Source: Cheiracanthium punctorium (taxonomy: Eukaryota; Arthropoda; Arachnida; Araneae; Cheiracanthiidae). From it: a DNA stretch of 64,000 nt. The notes under the pieces are model-generated. The model searched no databases and had not been told where the DNA came from. It was given only the letters and a program-made list of their open reading frames with translations. Made by a program: the position numbers and the translations under genes. The stretch covers positions 62,001-126,000 of the forward strand of contig JAWZYV010000707.1 in assembly GCA_038373885.1 (NCBI GenBank), in the 5' to 3' direction. This document shows, piece after piece, positions 1-10,342 of this stretch. Each line of letters starts with the position of its first letter. Position 1 is the stretch's first letter.

Positions 1-345
1 GGTGTTCATCCCCATGTTCTTAAACCGTTGTTCCGTCTGGAGGTTGGGTTAGAATCCAGGGAGTGTCCATGTATTATCTTTTAACTGTGTTCTTAAACCG
101 TTTGCAGCCGGGATTTGTTTCTTTGTGGTGTTCCATACCTGTGTTCTTAAACCGTTGTTTCGTCTGGAAATTGGGTTAGAATCCAGGAAGTGTCCATGTT
201 GTCGTATTATTCTTTAACTGTTTTCTTATGCCGTTGTTCGGTCTGGAGGTTGGGTTTGAATGGGGAGAATGCCCATAGTCTAATATTATACTTTAACAGT
301 GTTCTTTAACTGATGTTTTCCTCTGTTTGTTGGGTTCGAATGCAG
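1..345 (+). repeat. Minisatellite array, Helentron-associated type
   Basis: Repeated variants of a unit of about 60-75 bp. Each contains a core like TTCTTAAACCGTTGTTCCG, then CTGGAGGTTGGGTTAGAATC and AAGTGTCCATGTTG. The same family returns inverted at about 12000-12538 and in direct orientation at 13005-13377 and 15055-15380. Beside three of the four arrays lies a short block with a GAAGT-N3-ACTTC hairpin. Minisatellites next to hairpin-bearing termini are known from non-autonomous Helentron-associated elements; assigning this array to that class is inference. Confidence 0.7.
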
Positions 346-369
346 GTAGAGTAAATTTTTTTTTTTGTG

Positions 370-466
370 TTTTTGAAGTAGAACTTCTTTAGGCGCAACT
401 AAGAGAGTAACTCATTTTTTTTTCTGACGGAAGTAACGCGGAGTAAAGGAAGTGACGTGCGCGCGG
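370..466 (-). repeat. Hairpin-bearing terminal block (inverted copy)
   Basis: Contains the hairpin GAAGT-AGA-ACTTC at 375-387, followed by GGCGCAACTAAGAGAGTAAC and CTGACGGAAGTAACGCG. Read on the minus strand, about 70 bp match 15391-15462 at roughly 90% by eye. A shorter relative with the same hairpin lies at 12940-12990. Position beside minisatellite arrays suggests a Helentron-like element end. Confidence 0.55.
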
Positions 467-470
467 AAAA

Positions 471-911
471 AGAAGAACTACAGAAAACCTACTTTTTCGA
501 CCGCTACCGTGTTTTCGCCGTTCGCCGACTTCATCTATGTATATATAAATACGCTAAGCAAAACCTTACTGTCCCTTTTGCAGCGCACTGCGTGAACTTA
601 GAAGGGCGAAATTTGGTATAGTTAAAGTTCGTATGGAGTTGTTTGTGCGAATGCTAAAATTTTTGTGTAATATGCTAATGCACCGTAAAAAAATTAGAGA
701 AGTAAATTGGCGAGTAATATTGTGCGCCGAGTGCGATAATGGTCCATTGTTGTGTCCATTTTGAAATAACAGCATTAAGTTACAATAGGGTTATAATATT
801 CCAACAAAATTCTCCAAAAAATGAAATTAATCGCCAGTTTAGTGAAAATATTATCGAAATACATCAGCAATCAATTGGGGATGAAAATAATATTACATTG
901 TTAATGAGGTG
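471..911. other. No gene recognised; possible old Helentron promoter region
   Basis: AT-rich sequence between the terminal block and the first LTR. A TATA-like string (ATATATAAATACG) is at about 541-553. An open frame of about 57 codons runs from 739 into the LTR junction, but I recognise no domain in it. It may be a 5' remnant of the Helentron whose helicase pieces lie beyond the LTR element; that is conjecture. Confidence 0.3.
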
Positions 912-2056
912 TGTCACGTTGACACAACGTGCATATTTTTTAATGAAAAATTATTAATACAAATCCTAATTACTATTGTCTAAATTTAAACTAATAATCT
1001 ATTCTAAATCTAATTTAAAAGTTTTTAATAATAACTATCTTTTAAAGCTTTCATTTTTCCTCTTGGCCTTCTCAATTACAGCGCATTAACGTACTTCTAA
1101 AGCATTTCCCTTTCAGCTGCTTTGAAATAAAATAACAGTTGTCGCCAGTTTTCTATCCTACTAAACGAATAATCATAACATCCCTTCGCTTGCATATGTT
1201 TTCTCTGCTCCGCTGAAACAGATGTGTTTGCGGTTTTCCTCTCCTGCACAAGAAGCATATTGCTCGAAAAACACCTGTTAAAATTGTTCCAGAAAAATCG
1301 AGCTCCTTTTTCTATAGCAGTAGGTCTAACGGTCATTTTTAGCAGTTGCGGAGTCGGTACTTGTGTGGCGAGGTCCTCACTTTTAAGTGGGGAACCTTCG
1401 CCACCGGAACGTAGGCACGAAATGCCATGTACCCCATAATAATTTTTAGAAGAATGCTTCCCCAGTTTTCTTTTTTTATTTGAGGGTGTATTATAAAGTT
1501 TCAAAATGTTGATCTTCAGATGGTGTAAAAATAAAAAGATATGACTAAAATGGAGATGAGTCCTGCCAATTATTTATGGTCGACTTACTGATTTTTGTTC
1601 GCAAAGTTTGTGCTTTGTGTTCCAGTTTTCTGCGTGCTCTCCTTAAAAGAAAAATGAAACGACGAGCGCTAGGAAGACAGATGTCTTTCTGTAACAACAT
1701 TATGGGTCAACAATTAGTTGACCACCTCCTTCTTTTCTTTTGTGAACCTCCTTTGATGTACCGCTATCTGTGATGATTCCCAGCATTCTCGTGAAATCGG
1801 ATTTAGTTTGCTGGCGTTCAAAAAAAATGAATGTCGTGTTGCTTTAACTGAAATTTTCTTTTTACAGTGCTACACTTCGCTGACGTATATCTTTAATACG
1901 CAATATGGATGTCGACACTTTTTTTATTTTTAATACAGTGACGCAATGCTCTTCACGATTGTTCATACCAAATGTGACAACGATCTACATACCACATACC
2001 CACCATCGTCTCCTTACGATCACCGCCTTCCACCGTACATCTCCATAGGATAAAAT
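912..2056 (+). repeat. 5' LTR of the first gypsy element
   Basis: About 1145 bp starting TGTCACGTTGACACAACGTG, in which CACGTTG-ACA-CAACGTG is a 7-bp perfect hairpin at the very end of the LTR. The same sequence recurs at 8527-9672. The shared sequence ends at CCATAGGATAAAAT. Short reading frames inside both LTRs are repeated copies of the LTR and do not look like genes. Confidence 0.92.
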
Positions 2057-2156
2057 TGGTGCCGGTGAACCAGGCACGTTCCTTCCATCAACTATGTGCT
2101 AAAATCGTCGTGTTTCGCGTGCTACAGTGTGTGTTTTTATTGCAGTGTTTTGACGA

Positions 2157-2191
<35 letters not shown>

Positions 2192-2645
2192 CGTTTAAGA
2201 GCTCTCCATTTCACTTCATGCTTTTTTATTTTTATTGTTTACTGGGATCCCAACCTTTTTTTTTTTAATTTTTATTATATTATGTGTTAATACCTTTTTT
2301 CTATTACGAGTAAGTGTTCATATAAATATATCTAGTATAATAGTTAGTTTTTAATGCATTATAAAGTGATTGATATTATTATGATTGATTTTTTGCTATA
2401 AATATATGCGTATATATATATTTCATAAAAAGAAAATTTCTTTGAAATAATGAACATTATTTACATTTTTTTGCATATATTTATCTTATATTTTTCTGCA
2501 TATATCTAAATAGTTGATTATTTCTGAGTATACTGCTGAAACCAGTTAAATAAATTAAGCAGATTTAAAAATGTTTATTTGTGCACTTAGAATTGATAAG
2601 TAGCAATTATATATTTTTATCATATTTTTATCTGCATAATTTTAA
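2057..2645 (+). other. Leader of the first gypsy element (primer-binding side)
   Basis: Untranslated stretch between the 5' LTR and gag. It begins TTGGTGCCGGTGAACCAGG, the position of the primer-binding site; I could not assign the tRNA. It contains a long A run at about 2159-2188 and AT-rich sequence, with no plausible gene. Confidence 0.6.
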
Positions 2646-3689
2646 ATGAGTTCTAAAGGTAAAAATAAAATAGCCAAATCGACAAATATGTCTAATACAG
2701 CCATTCTTAATATTCTGCCTTTTCAAGGAGAACCTCATTTATTGGAATTTTTCTTTAAGCAAGTAAAGGACATACAGAATTTAAATAATTGGGATGATGC
2801 ACAAACAAAATTATTTCTAAGCACTAAGCTTTCAGGTGCTGCTCTGCAATATTATGCAGAATCTCCTTTTTTTGCTGAGGCAAAAACTATTAATGAAATT
2901 CATGTACAATTTCAAAATTTCTTTGGAACTAATAATACTCAAGCTAACATAAGCCAGTTACATAGTCTAAATTTACTTCCTAATGAATCCATGCTGAACC
3001 TATCCCATCGCTTAGATCTAATTACTAAGAAGGTTTACAGCAACATATCTGATAAAGAAGCGTTAGATACGATAAAATTTAATCATTTTCTAAATGCAAT
3101 TCCTCGTGATATCAGAAAAATGTTACAAATCGAAAAAGTAGATAAGTATGATAAGGCTGTTTCCCGAGCTCATGAATTGCAGCAAATCAATTCTGCTAAT
3201 TCCCCACCTCGAGCTCAGTCCTCACAAATAAAATCTTTAACCGAAGAAATAAACTCACTAAAAGAGGAAATCAATAAACTCGAAGATGATAATAAGGATA
3301 ATGTTTCTGATAAACACAATTACTCTAAATTTCAACGCAGTCATTCTTATAACAGACGAATTCATAACAACTATAGAAACATTAAGTATAAATCTAGGCA
3401 TAATAATAGAGATTTAAAAAATTCCAACAACTATTTTCCTCGACAATCAAAGGCAAATAATTTTAAGAAATATTCTATAACGTGCCAGTTCTGCTACAAA
3501 AAAGGGCATAATGTCCACCAATGTTTCAAAATGAAAAACTCTTTCATTCCAATTCAGCCCATAGCTCAGCCTAATCCTATGTTCCAAAATTTGCCTACTC
3601 GCAATGCCTCTCAACAAAATGTGGTATCACAATTTCCTAATACGAATGCAACTTCCTTTTTACCACATAATGATCATTTAAACTGCTAA
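2646..3689 (+). CDS. gag: Gag polyprotein of Ty3/gypsy element
   Basis: A 347-residue structural protein that would package element RNA in cytoplasmic particles. The N-terminal two thirds resemble retrotransposon gag capsid regions (pattern around FFKQVKDIQNLNNWDD and the later LNAIPRDIRKML). A charged, Lys/Glu/Asn-rich stretch with likely coiled-coil character covers about residues 195-225, followed by a basic Asn/Arg-rich segment. One CCHC zinc knuckle, C-X2-C-X4-H-X4-C (CQFCYKKGHNVHQC), lies at about residues 281-294. The ATG at 2646 is the first in the open frame and follows the leader. The frame ends at TAA 3687-3689, three codons after a TTTAAAC heptamer that leads into the protease frame. 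Host function: none expected. Confidence 0.9.
   Translation: MSSKGKNKIAKSTNMSNTAILNILPFQGEPHLLEFFFKQVKDIQNLNNWDDAQTKLFLSTKLSGAALQYYAESPFFAEAKTINEIHVQFQNFFGTNNTQANISQLHSLNLLPNESMLNLSHRLDLITKKVYSNISDKEALDTIKFNHFLNAIPRDIRKMLQIEKVDKYDKAVSRAHELQQINSANSPPRAQSSQIKSLTEEINSLKEEINKLEDDNKDNVSDKHNYSKFQRSHSYNRRIHNNYRNIKYKSRHNNRDLKNSNNYFPRQSKANNFKKYSITCQFCYKKGHNVHQCFKMKNSFIPIQPIAQPNPMFQNLPTRNASQQNVVSQFPNTNATSFLPHNDHLNC
3677..3683 (+). promoter_or_regulatory. Putative -1 ribosomal frameshift heptamer TTTAAAC
   Basis: In the gag frame the codons read CAT TTA AAC TGC TAA, so the heptamer is T TTA AAC, the classic X XXY YYZ form. A -1 slip gives CTG CTA ACG and joins the protease frame, which is open from there to 4466. 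The gag stop is only three bases after the heptamer. A stimulatory RNA structure downstream was not tested. Confidence 0.75.
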
Positions 3690-4468
3690 CGAGAACTCCT
3701 GGTGCTGGTACTCGAGATTCTCAAGTGACTTTGCCCCAACCAGCTACGTCAAAACTTCCACCTATGAGAACTCCAGCTCCTGATGCTCGAGTTTCTCCTA
3801 TGACTCTCTCTCATCCAGAGACTTTTTCTTCACAAAGATCAACACATACTCAAACCTTGCAACCTATAAAAATTTGTAAGAATTCTGAATCTCAAACTGA
3901 TAATATTGTGATGGATGAATGCCAAATGATTGCTAGTGTTTCTGATAATTCATTTAAACTTCCAATTATTCCAATTCAACTACATATTAGTAATATTCCT
4001 ATGCTCATAGATAGTGGCTCATCCTTATGTATTTTATCACAGAATGTTTTTAATGATTTAAAACATGCAATTAATTATAAATTTCTTCCACGTTCTGTTA
4101 AAATTAGTACAATTAACTCTGAGGTTGCCTTTTCTAGTTGTGTTGATATTTCATTTAAAATAAATAATAAACATTTTAGACATCACTTTTTCATCACCAA
4201 TGTGACCATTTCATCTCAATTTCAGGGTATTCTTGGATTTGATTTTATCCAAAAATTTAATTTACAATTAAATCCACATTCTGGAACTGTTTCGATTGGT
4301 GACGTGCTTGTTCCCTTAATGAAAAATCAGAATTTGAACAGGGAAATTCATACAACCACTGTAAATAACATGACCGATTCTGAATCCCCTACTATTACAC
4401 AAGAGTTAAGTAATGACATGCCTATTACAATTAAACTTGATAAAAAAAATCATTTTACATCCCGATGA
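3683..4468 (+). CDS. pro: Protease-containing frame of Ty3/gypsy element
   Basis: The frame opens at the -1 shift site and has no ATG of its own before the protease, which fits expression as a gag fusion. After a Pro/Thr/Ser-rich linker, the retropepsin motif LIDSGSS sits near nucleotide 4003, with the catalytic Asp in D-S-G. The typical later motif GILGFDFIQKF is at about 4225-4260. The enzyme would mature gag and pol inside particles. The frame ends at TGA 4466-4468 and overlaps the pol frame (from 4413) in a +1 relation. The overlap holds eight consecutive A at 4442-4449. The simplest reading is a one-base length change in this run that splits a once continuous protease-polymerase frame; a programmed shift is the alternative. 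Confidence 0.85.
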   Translation: MLTRTPGAGTRDSQVTLPQPATSKLPPMRTPAPDARVSPMTLSHPETFSSQRSTHTQTLQPIKICKNSESQTDNIVMDECQMIASVSDNSFKLPIIPIQLHISNIPMLIDSGSSLCILSQNVFNDLKHAINYKFLPRSVKISTINSEVAFSSCVDISFKINNKHFRHHFFITNVTISSQFQGILGFDFIQKFNLQLNPHSGTVSIGDVLVPLMKNQNLNREIHTTTVNNMTDSESPTITQELSNDMPITIKLDKKNHFTSR

Positions 4469-7400
4469 CTTTCAATATGTAAAACTTAATCTGCATAACT
4501 GTCCATATACTGAATTTTTGTTTGAACCTAATATACAATCATTAAAACTAGAAATTTATGATTCAATACATTCCATTAGTAATTCTGATATTAATAATCC
4601 CCATTTTTATATCTATGTAAAAAATAATTCTGATGGAACCATACACTTGAACAAAGCAATGAGTATTGGAACTATAAGTCCTGTTGAAGAAGCTCAATTA
4701 AATATTCACACAAATATGCCTGATGACCATGTCAATCTTATTACTGCCTCCGATGAAATAATTCAAGAAAGAAAGAATGAGCTTACAGAAAATGACTTTG
4801 AGTTGAAACATTTAACTCACAATGAACAAAACCAAATAAAAGAAATATTAATGAACCATTTTTCTGCTTTTTCAAAATCTTTGAAAACCTTGGGACACAC
4901 AGATAAAATTAAACCACAGTTATCATTTATAAATAAATTCCCAATTAGGACTTTACCATTTCCCATCCCTCAATCCTTACAAGATGAGGCTCTGAGACAA
5001 CTAAATGAACTGCAGGAAGCCAGTATCATTGAAAGAACTCCCACTGAATGGGCATCTCCTATGCTTTTAGTAAAAAAGAAAGCTCTAGATCCTAATTCTA
5101 AACCGAAATTCAGACTGGTCCTCGACTTAAGACTTTTAAATGCTATCTTAAAACCATCGGCTTCCCCACTACCAAAAATTTCTACAATTATTTCCAATTT
5201 ATCAAACTATAAATATTTTACTGTTCTGGATTTATGTAATGCATATTGGCAAATTGACTTACCTCATGAATACAGAGATATTATTGCTTTTACTACACCT
5301 TGGGGTACTTTTCGCAGCAACCGCCTTGTTTTTGGTTTAAAAACTGCTGCCAGCACATTTCAAGCTTTAATAGACAATATCTTACAAGAGTCTGAGGTTT
5401 CAGGAGTTATGGCATATCAAGATGATATTGTTATTGGTTCAAATTCTTTTGAGGAAACTCTTCAAAAACTTGACGCCTTACTTAATACTCTAATCAAAAA
5501 CAACATCACTTTATCCCCAAATAAATGTCAATTCCATCTTACCGAAATAGATTATTTGGGCTTTCATTTATCAAATCATAAAATTTCACCAATTTCCTCC
5601 AATATTATCAAAATTACTGGTTTTCCAATTCCTAAAACAAAAAGACAACTTAAACGCTTTCTAGGAGTTTGTGGATTTTATCGAAATTTAATACCTTCAT
5701 ATGCTGAACTAACATATCCTCTTGTCCAGTTAACTTGTCCTAAACAAAGTTTTCAATGGCTTGACATTCACACTGAAGCATTCAATAGACTACAGAAAAT
5801 TTTCTTCACAAAACCTTTTGTTTGTTTACCTGACTGGTCTAAACCTTTCATTTTGAATACTGATGGTAATCATCAAGCAATTTCTGGTGTCATTTTACAA
5901 GAATTTAATGGTGAATTGCATCCTATTTCTTATTTTAGCAAATCTTTATCTAAATCTGAAAGAAATTATCCAGCCATTAAAATTGAATTAAAGGCTCTAC
6001 ATGACTCTGTTTTAGCATTTAAACATTTTCTATACAATCGAGAATTTATTGTTATGTCAGACAGTAAACCATTAAAGCACTATAGAAAAACTACTTCTCC
6101 TGCTGATCTCACTACTAAATGGCTATGCGAATTAAGTGAATATACATTTAATTTCAAACACATTCCTGGTAATCAAAATCTTTTGGCTGATTACTTTTCA
6201 CGTCTTGAAGAAACGCCACCACACCATGACATAAATTCTCAACCAAGCACTCTAAATTTAAATAATGATGTACTTCCTGTCATTGATGATGCAATTTCTG
6301 AAATACCTGATAATTTTGAACATATTAATTATTTAAATGTTTCACAGTCTTCGCCACAAGACCCACTTTTAGAAATTTCTTGTAAAACATTTCTTGATGA
6401 ACAACAAAAAGACAAAACTACTTCAAAAATTATAAATGATTTGAAATCCAATAACAACAGCAACAACAATAAATGTTATTTTCTACATCCTCATAATAAA
6501 TTATTATACTATGCTAAAGAATCTTCATCTTTGGAAATTCATCCTACTATTGTTGTTCCTAACTCTCTAAAGAAAAAGGTTTTGGCCATTGCCCATTTAC
6601 CACATTTTGGTATTGCAAAAACATATGAATTTCTTCGACAGCGTTATTTTTGGTTTGGTATGTATGCTGATACAGTTAACTTTATTAATTCATGTACTAA
6701 ATGCATAACTTTAAAATCTCATGCTACTTTACCTATTCCTTTGCAAAATAATCACATACCTGAAAAACCTGATGAAGTAATTTCCATGGACATTCTTGGA
6801 CCTCTAAATAATGGAAAACATATTCTTACAATAATTGATCATTTTACTCGTTTTCTACAGCTCTATCCCTTAAACTCTATTACTACTGATGCTGTTGCTA
6901 ACTGTTTATTTTCATACATTTCAACTTTTGGCAGACCTGCCATTATACTTACTGACTTAGGAACTCAATTTACTAGTGCTGTTTTTGAAACCTTTAACAA
7001 AGTTTTTGGAATTAAATTAAGACATACTACTTCTGGACACCCACAGGCTAATTCAATTAGTGAGAGAATCAATACCTCAATTAAATCAACTGTAAATGCT
7101 CTAATTCAAGATGGTTATAACTTTGCTCATGCTATAAACATTCATGTAAATATGTATAATGCTTCTACACATTCTTCTACTCAATTTTCTCCTAACGTAA
7201 TACAATTTGGAAGAGAGTTACCTATGATTTTTGATACGTATGACCCACAGGTACAGTTTCATCATTTAGATAAAGCTCATTATTTGTCTCAAGTAATGTC
7301 CACCCTGAAGCGAATTTATGCTGACACATATTCTAATCTAAAGTTTGCACAATATGAACAAAATTTAAAGAAAAATGAAAATGCTAAGCTTAGATTTCTT

Positions 7401-7667
7401 TTCCCTGGTGATATTGTTTACTTAAAGTCTAAAGATAAATATAATAAACATCTTACTGGACCTTATAAGGTTATACAAAAATATTCTCCTGTTATTTATT
7501 CAATTCAATTATTAGACAATCCTGACACTTCAGTTCGCAAAATGCATATTGATAGGTTAAAACTTGCTCCTCCTCGAAGGTCTTTACTTAATGACTTGCC
7601 TGTTATTGATAGTCACTATCAGGTTCCTACTTCGCACTCTTATAATTTTAGGCCATGTAAAAATTAA
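4413..7667 (+). CDS. pol: Pol: reverse transcriptase, RNase H and integrase
   Basis: An open frame of 1084 codons; the first part before about residue 20 is probably not a true start but the continuation of the protease frame. Domains in order: RT from about residue 195, with LVLDLRLLN, VLDLCNAYWQ and the active-site box YQDD near residue 335; RNase H with LNTDGNHQAISG near 480; an integrase with an N-terminal zinc region (HLPHFG near 730, CTKC near 765) and the DDE core (MDILGPL near 791, LTDLGTQF near 848, ISERIN near 883); and a GPY/F-like C-terminal module (LTGPYKVIQKYSPVIYSIQL). No internal stop is seen, so the enzyme frame may still be functional. YQDD in place of the usual YVDD or YLDD is noticeable but tolerated in this superfamily. 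Confidence 0.92.
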   Translation: MTCLLQLNLIKKIILHPDDFQYVKLNLHNCPYTEFLFEPNIQSLKLEIYDSIHSISNSDINNPHFYIYVKNNSDGTIHLNKAMSIGTISPVEEAQLNIHTNMPDDHVNLITASDEIIQERKNELTENDFELKHLTHNEQNQIKEILMNHFSAFSKSLKTLGHTDKIKPQLSFINKFPIRTLPFPIPQSLQDEALRQLNELQEASIIERTPTEWASPMLLVKKKALDPNSKPKFRLVLDLRLLNAILKPSASPLPKISTIISNLSNYKYFTVLDLCNAYWQIDLPHEYRDIIAFTTPWGTFRSNRLVFGLKTAASTFQALIDNILQESEVSGVMAYQDDIVIGSNSFEETLQKLDALLNTLIKNNITLSPNKCQFHLTEIDYLGFHLSNHKISPISSNIIKITGFPIPKTKRQLKRFLGVCGFYRNLIPSYAELTYPLVQLTCPKQSFQWLDIHTEAFNRLQKIFFTKPFVCLPDWSKPFILNTDGNHQAISGVILQEFNGELHPISYFSKSLSKSERNYPAIKIELKALHDSVLAFKHFLYNREFIVMSDSKPLKHYRKTTSPADLTTKWLCELSEYTFNFKHIPGNQNLLADYFSRLEETPPHHDINSQPSTLNLNNDVLPVIDDAISEIPDNFEHINYLNVSQSSPQDPLLEISCKTFLDEQQKDKTTSKIINDLKSNNNSNNNKCYFLHPHNKLLYYAKESSSLEIHPTIVVPNSLKKKVLAIAHLPHFGIAKTYEFLRQRYFWFGMYADTVNFINSCTKCITLKSHATLPIPLQNNHIPEKPDEVISMDILGPLNNGKHILTIIDHFTRFLQLYPLNSITTDAVANCLFSYISTFGRPAIILTDLGTQFTSAVFETFNKVFGIKLRHTTSGHPQANSISERINTSIKSTVNALIQDGYNFAHAINIHVNMYNASTHSSTQFSPNVIQFGRELPMIFDTYDPQVQFHHLDKAHYLSQVMSTLKRIYADTYSNLKFAQYEQNLKKNENAKLRFLFPGDIVYLKSKDKYNKHLTGPYKVIQKYSPVIYSIQLLDNPDTSVRKMHIDRLKLAPPRRSLLNDLPVIDSHYQVPTSHSYNFRPCKN

Positions 7668-8526
7668 TTTAACTTTTTTTGTTTTTTTTACTGGGCACTT
7701 TCAGTGCGAACAGCCTGATCAACTGTTTGTATTGAACCTGTTACTTTCTTATTTCAACTGCTGTAATATATTTAAAATAATTTTTAATTTACCATAATTC
7801 TCTTGTGCATGTTTGTGCGACAATTTAAATTCCCCAATGTGGTAAACATTGACAATTATTTTTCTTCTATCCCCCCTTCTCCTCTAGTAATTGGAAGAAA
7901 TCCTGTTTGATGTAAGGGAAATCAAACTGTTGCACTCATTTTTCCCTCACAAATAAGTAAAATAAAATAAAATAAAGACATGAGTAAGTTTGTGTTGTTT
8001 CTAAAATGTGAAATATGAAATAAAGTAAATGTATATATTTTGTATGTCCTTTTTCCTTCAAGATGATAATTTTTTTACATTTTTAAATAAGAACAATGTT
8101 GTATTGAAATCCTTCTGAATGGCTACAAGTGGTACCACTTCAAAAAAAATCAGAGCTCTTTCCTTTTATATATAACAAATCCCGGGTTACCTTTTTATTG
8201 AAAATTTTATTAAATTTTTTGTGTGAAATATTATCTTTATTATCTTTATTTTGATATCAAATAATATTGAAATATGTATATGCAAGAACTGTTGACAATC
8301 TTTTTCAGCTGACAATATCAGCAATGCAGGAACCTCCGCACAGTTTTAGATTTCGTGATCTTTTAGTATAACAATAGACTGAATCATGTAAAATCAAGAC
8401 GGACAATTTTAAGGTTTTCTGCAAGAACTTAATGCAATTTTTTAATATTACTGGACTTTGATTGATATACTGTTTTAATATTTATGCTGAACATGTATTT
8501 TTTTTCTGAAAACTTGGGGGAGTATA
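7668..8526 (+). other. 3' untranslated spacer and polypurine tract of first gypsy element
   Basis: About 860 bp without a gene between pol and the 3' LTR. It has A/T-rich tracts and ends in a purine-rich tract, CTTGGGGGAGTATA, immediately before the LTR, where plus-strand DNA synthesis would be primed. Confidence 0.75.
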
Positions 8527-9672
8527 TGTCACGTTGACACAACGTGCATATTTTTTAATGAAAAATTATTAATGCAAATCCTAATTAATATTGTCTAAAT
8601 TTAAGCTAATAATCTATTCTAAATCTAATTTAAAAGTTTTTAATAATAACTATCTTTTAAAGCTTTCATTTTCCCTCTTGGCCTTCTCAATTACAGCGCA
8701 TTAACGTACTTCTAAAGCATTTCCCTTTCAGCTGCTTTGAAATAAAATAACAGTTGTCGCCAGTTTTCTATCCTACTAAACGAATAATCATAACATCCCT
8801 TCGCTCTCATATGTTTTCTCTGCTCCGCTGAAACAGATGTGTTTGCGGTTTTCCTCTCCTGCACAAGAAGCATATTGCTCGAAAAACACCTGTTAAAATT
8901 GTTCCAGAAAAATCGAGCTCCCTTTTTATATAGCAGTAGGTCTAACGGTCATTTGTAGCAGTTGCGGAGTTGGTACTTGTGTGGCGAGGTCCTCACTTTT
9001 AAGTGGGGAACCTTCGCCACCGGAACGTAGGCACGAAATGCCATGTACCCCATAATAATTTTTAGAAGAATGCTTCCCCAGTTTTCTTTTTTTATTTGAG
9101 GGTGTATTATAAAGTTTCAAAATGTTGATCTTCAGATGGTGTAAAAATAAAAAGATATGACTAAAATGGAGATGAGTCCTGCCAATTATTTATGGTCGAC
9201 TTACTGATTTTTGTTCGCAAAGTTTGTGCTTTGTGTTCCAGTTTTCTGCGTGCTCTCCTTAAAAGAAAAATGAAACGACGAGCGCTAGGAAGACAGATGT
9301 CTTTCTGTAACAACATTATGGGTCAACAATTAGTTGACCACCTCCTTCTTTTCTTTTGCGAACCTCCTTTGATGTACCGCTATCTGTGATGATTCCCAGC
9401 ATTCTCGTGAAATCGGATTTAGTTTGCTGGCGTTCAAAAAAAATGAATGTCGTGTTGCTTTAACTGAAATTTTCTTTTTACAGTGCTACACTTCGCTGAC
9501 GTATATCTTTAATACGCAATATGGATGCCGACACTTTTTTTATTTTTAATACAGTGACGCAATGCTCTTCACGATTGTTCATACCAAATGTGACAACGAT
9601 CTACATACCACATACCCACCATGGTCTCCTTACGATCACCGCCTTCCACCGTACATCTCCATAGGATAAAAT
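8527..9672 (+). repeat. 3' LTR of the first gypsy element
   Basis: Direct repeat of 912-2056 with about 1% difference, for example CTTGCATATG versus CTCTCATATG and GTCGACAC versus GCCGACAC. It is followed directly by Pif1-like helicase sequence. Confidence 0.92.
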
Positions 9673-9880
9673 GCATGGAAATATTTCCGACAAAACATAC
9701 TCTCGGGTAACAGATATATAGAAGTCAGTTATTTTAGCCCTTAAAAATGATGATAGTACTTTTGTTAATACTGATATACTTAATCAAATACACGGTGAAC
9801 TGAGAACATATCATAGTCACGATAAAATAATTTGCTATGATGACAGTAAAATTATTAATTGGATTTTTTGAGTTATTTCA
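9673..9880 (+). pseudogene. Pif1-like helicase fragment (Helentron-type)
   Basis: In one frame the translation reads KSVILALKNDDSTFVNTDIL followed by NQIHGELRTYHSHDKIICYD. This matches the Pif1/RecD-like helicase stretch that usually reads as a variant of 'ILAPKN..VD.LN..IL..I.GE..TY.S.D'. There is an in-frame stop just upstream (TDI-stop) and another after NWIF. In Helentrons the helicase unwinds DNA for rolling-circle transposition. The fragment directly abuts the 3' LTR, so the LTR element probably split the helicase gene. Further helicase pieces lie at 10452-10528 and 11082-11400, in collinear order. Confidence 0.75.
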
Positions 9881-10178
9881 CTGTTAATAGTTTGGATAAC
9901 TTTCAGTCAGCCGATAAAAAGCCAAGTAATTGAAACCTGCGCCAATTGCAAAGAAACCTAACGAGAATCACTGAGCATCATTTCCAGTACAAAGTTCTTG
10001 CATCCGCATTTCTATACTTTGGAATTTTAATTTAATTCCATATGTTTTTTCCATTTCCATAATTTTAACGAACGATCAATCCAATAAACATACAAATTTC
10101 TTTTTAGTATATTGATACGTTTAAACATTGTAATTTGTATATAAGTACTTTTTTTTGTATATTGATTAATACGGCACT

Positions 10179-10342
10179 TACATATTATCCCGGCGGTCCG
10201 CCAAGACGAGCAATTTTTCGCCAAGATAAATGCCGGACAAAAGAAATTATTGATGGTTTGGAATACGATTGGCAACAGTTTACCAGCACATTTGACGAAA
10301 AAATTGTTTGGCGGTAATGACCGCCAGGATAATACGTATGTA
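10179..10342. mobile_element. Short inverted-repeat element (MITE)
   Basis: A 164-bp palindromic element. The left end TACATATTATCCCGGCGGTC and the right end, read in reverse as TACATACGTATTATCCTGGC, pair over about 40 bp, including CGCCAA and CAATTTTTCG blocks. No coding capacity. The superfamily is unknown; a TA duplication is possible but not certain. Confidence 0.6.

Larger units (their letters stand above)
912..9672 (+). mobile_element. Ty3/gypsy LTR retrotransposon, nearly complete
   Basis: An 8.76-kb element with direct LTRs at 912-2056 and 8527-9672 that differ at roughly 14 sites by eye, about 1%, so insertion is recent. Between them are gag, protease and pol frames in the order PR-RT-RNaseH-IN, which is diagnostic of Ty3/gypsy. 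A purine-rich tract (CTTGGGGGAGTATA) ends directly at the 3' LTR. Gag reaches protease through a -1 shift site, and protease and pol are offset at a run of eight A. I could not see a matching target-site duplication: the left flank ends AATGAGGTG and the right begins GCATGGAAA. Confidence 0.93.

Noticed and set aside
1097..1773. Reading frames of 65-135 codons inside the LTR
   Set aside because: They recur in the second LTR (8926-9389) with the same lesions, lack domains and overlap each other on both strands, so they are LTR sequence and not genes.
2056..2290. Short frames with Lys runs around the A tract
   Set aside because: Lys codons come from the A run in the gypsy leader; no domain and no initiation context.
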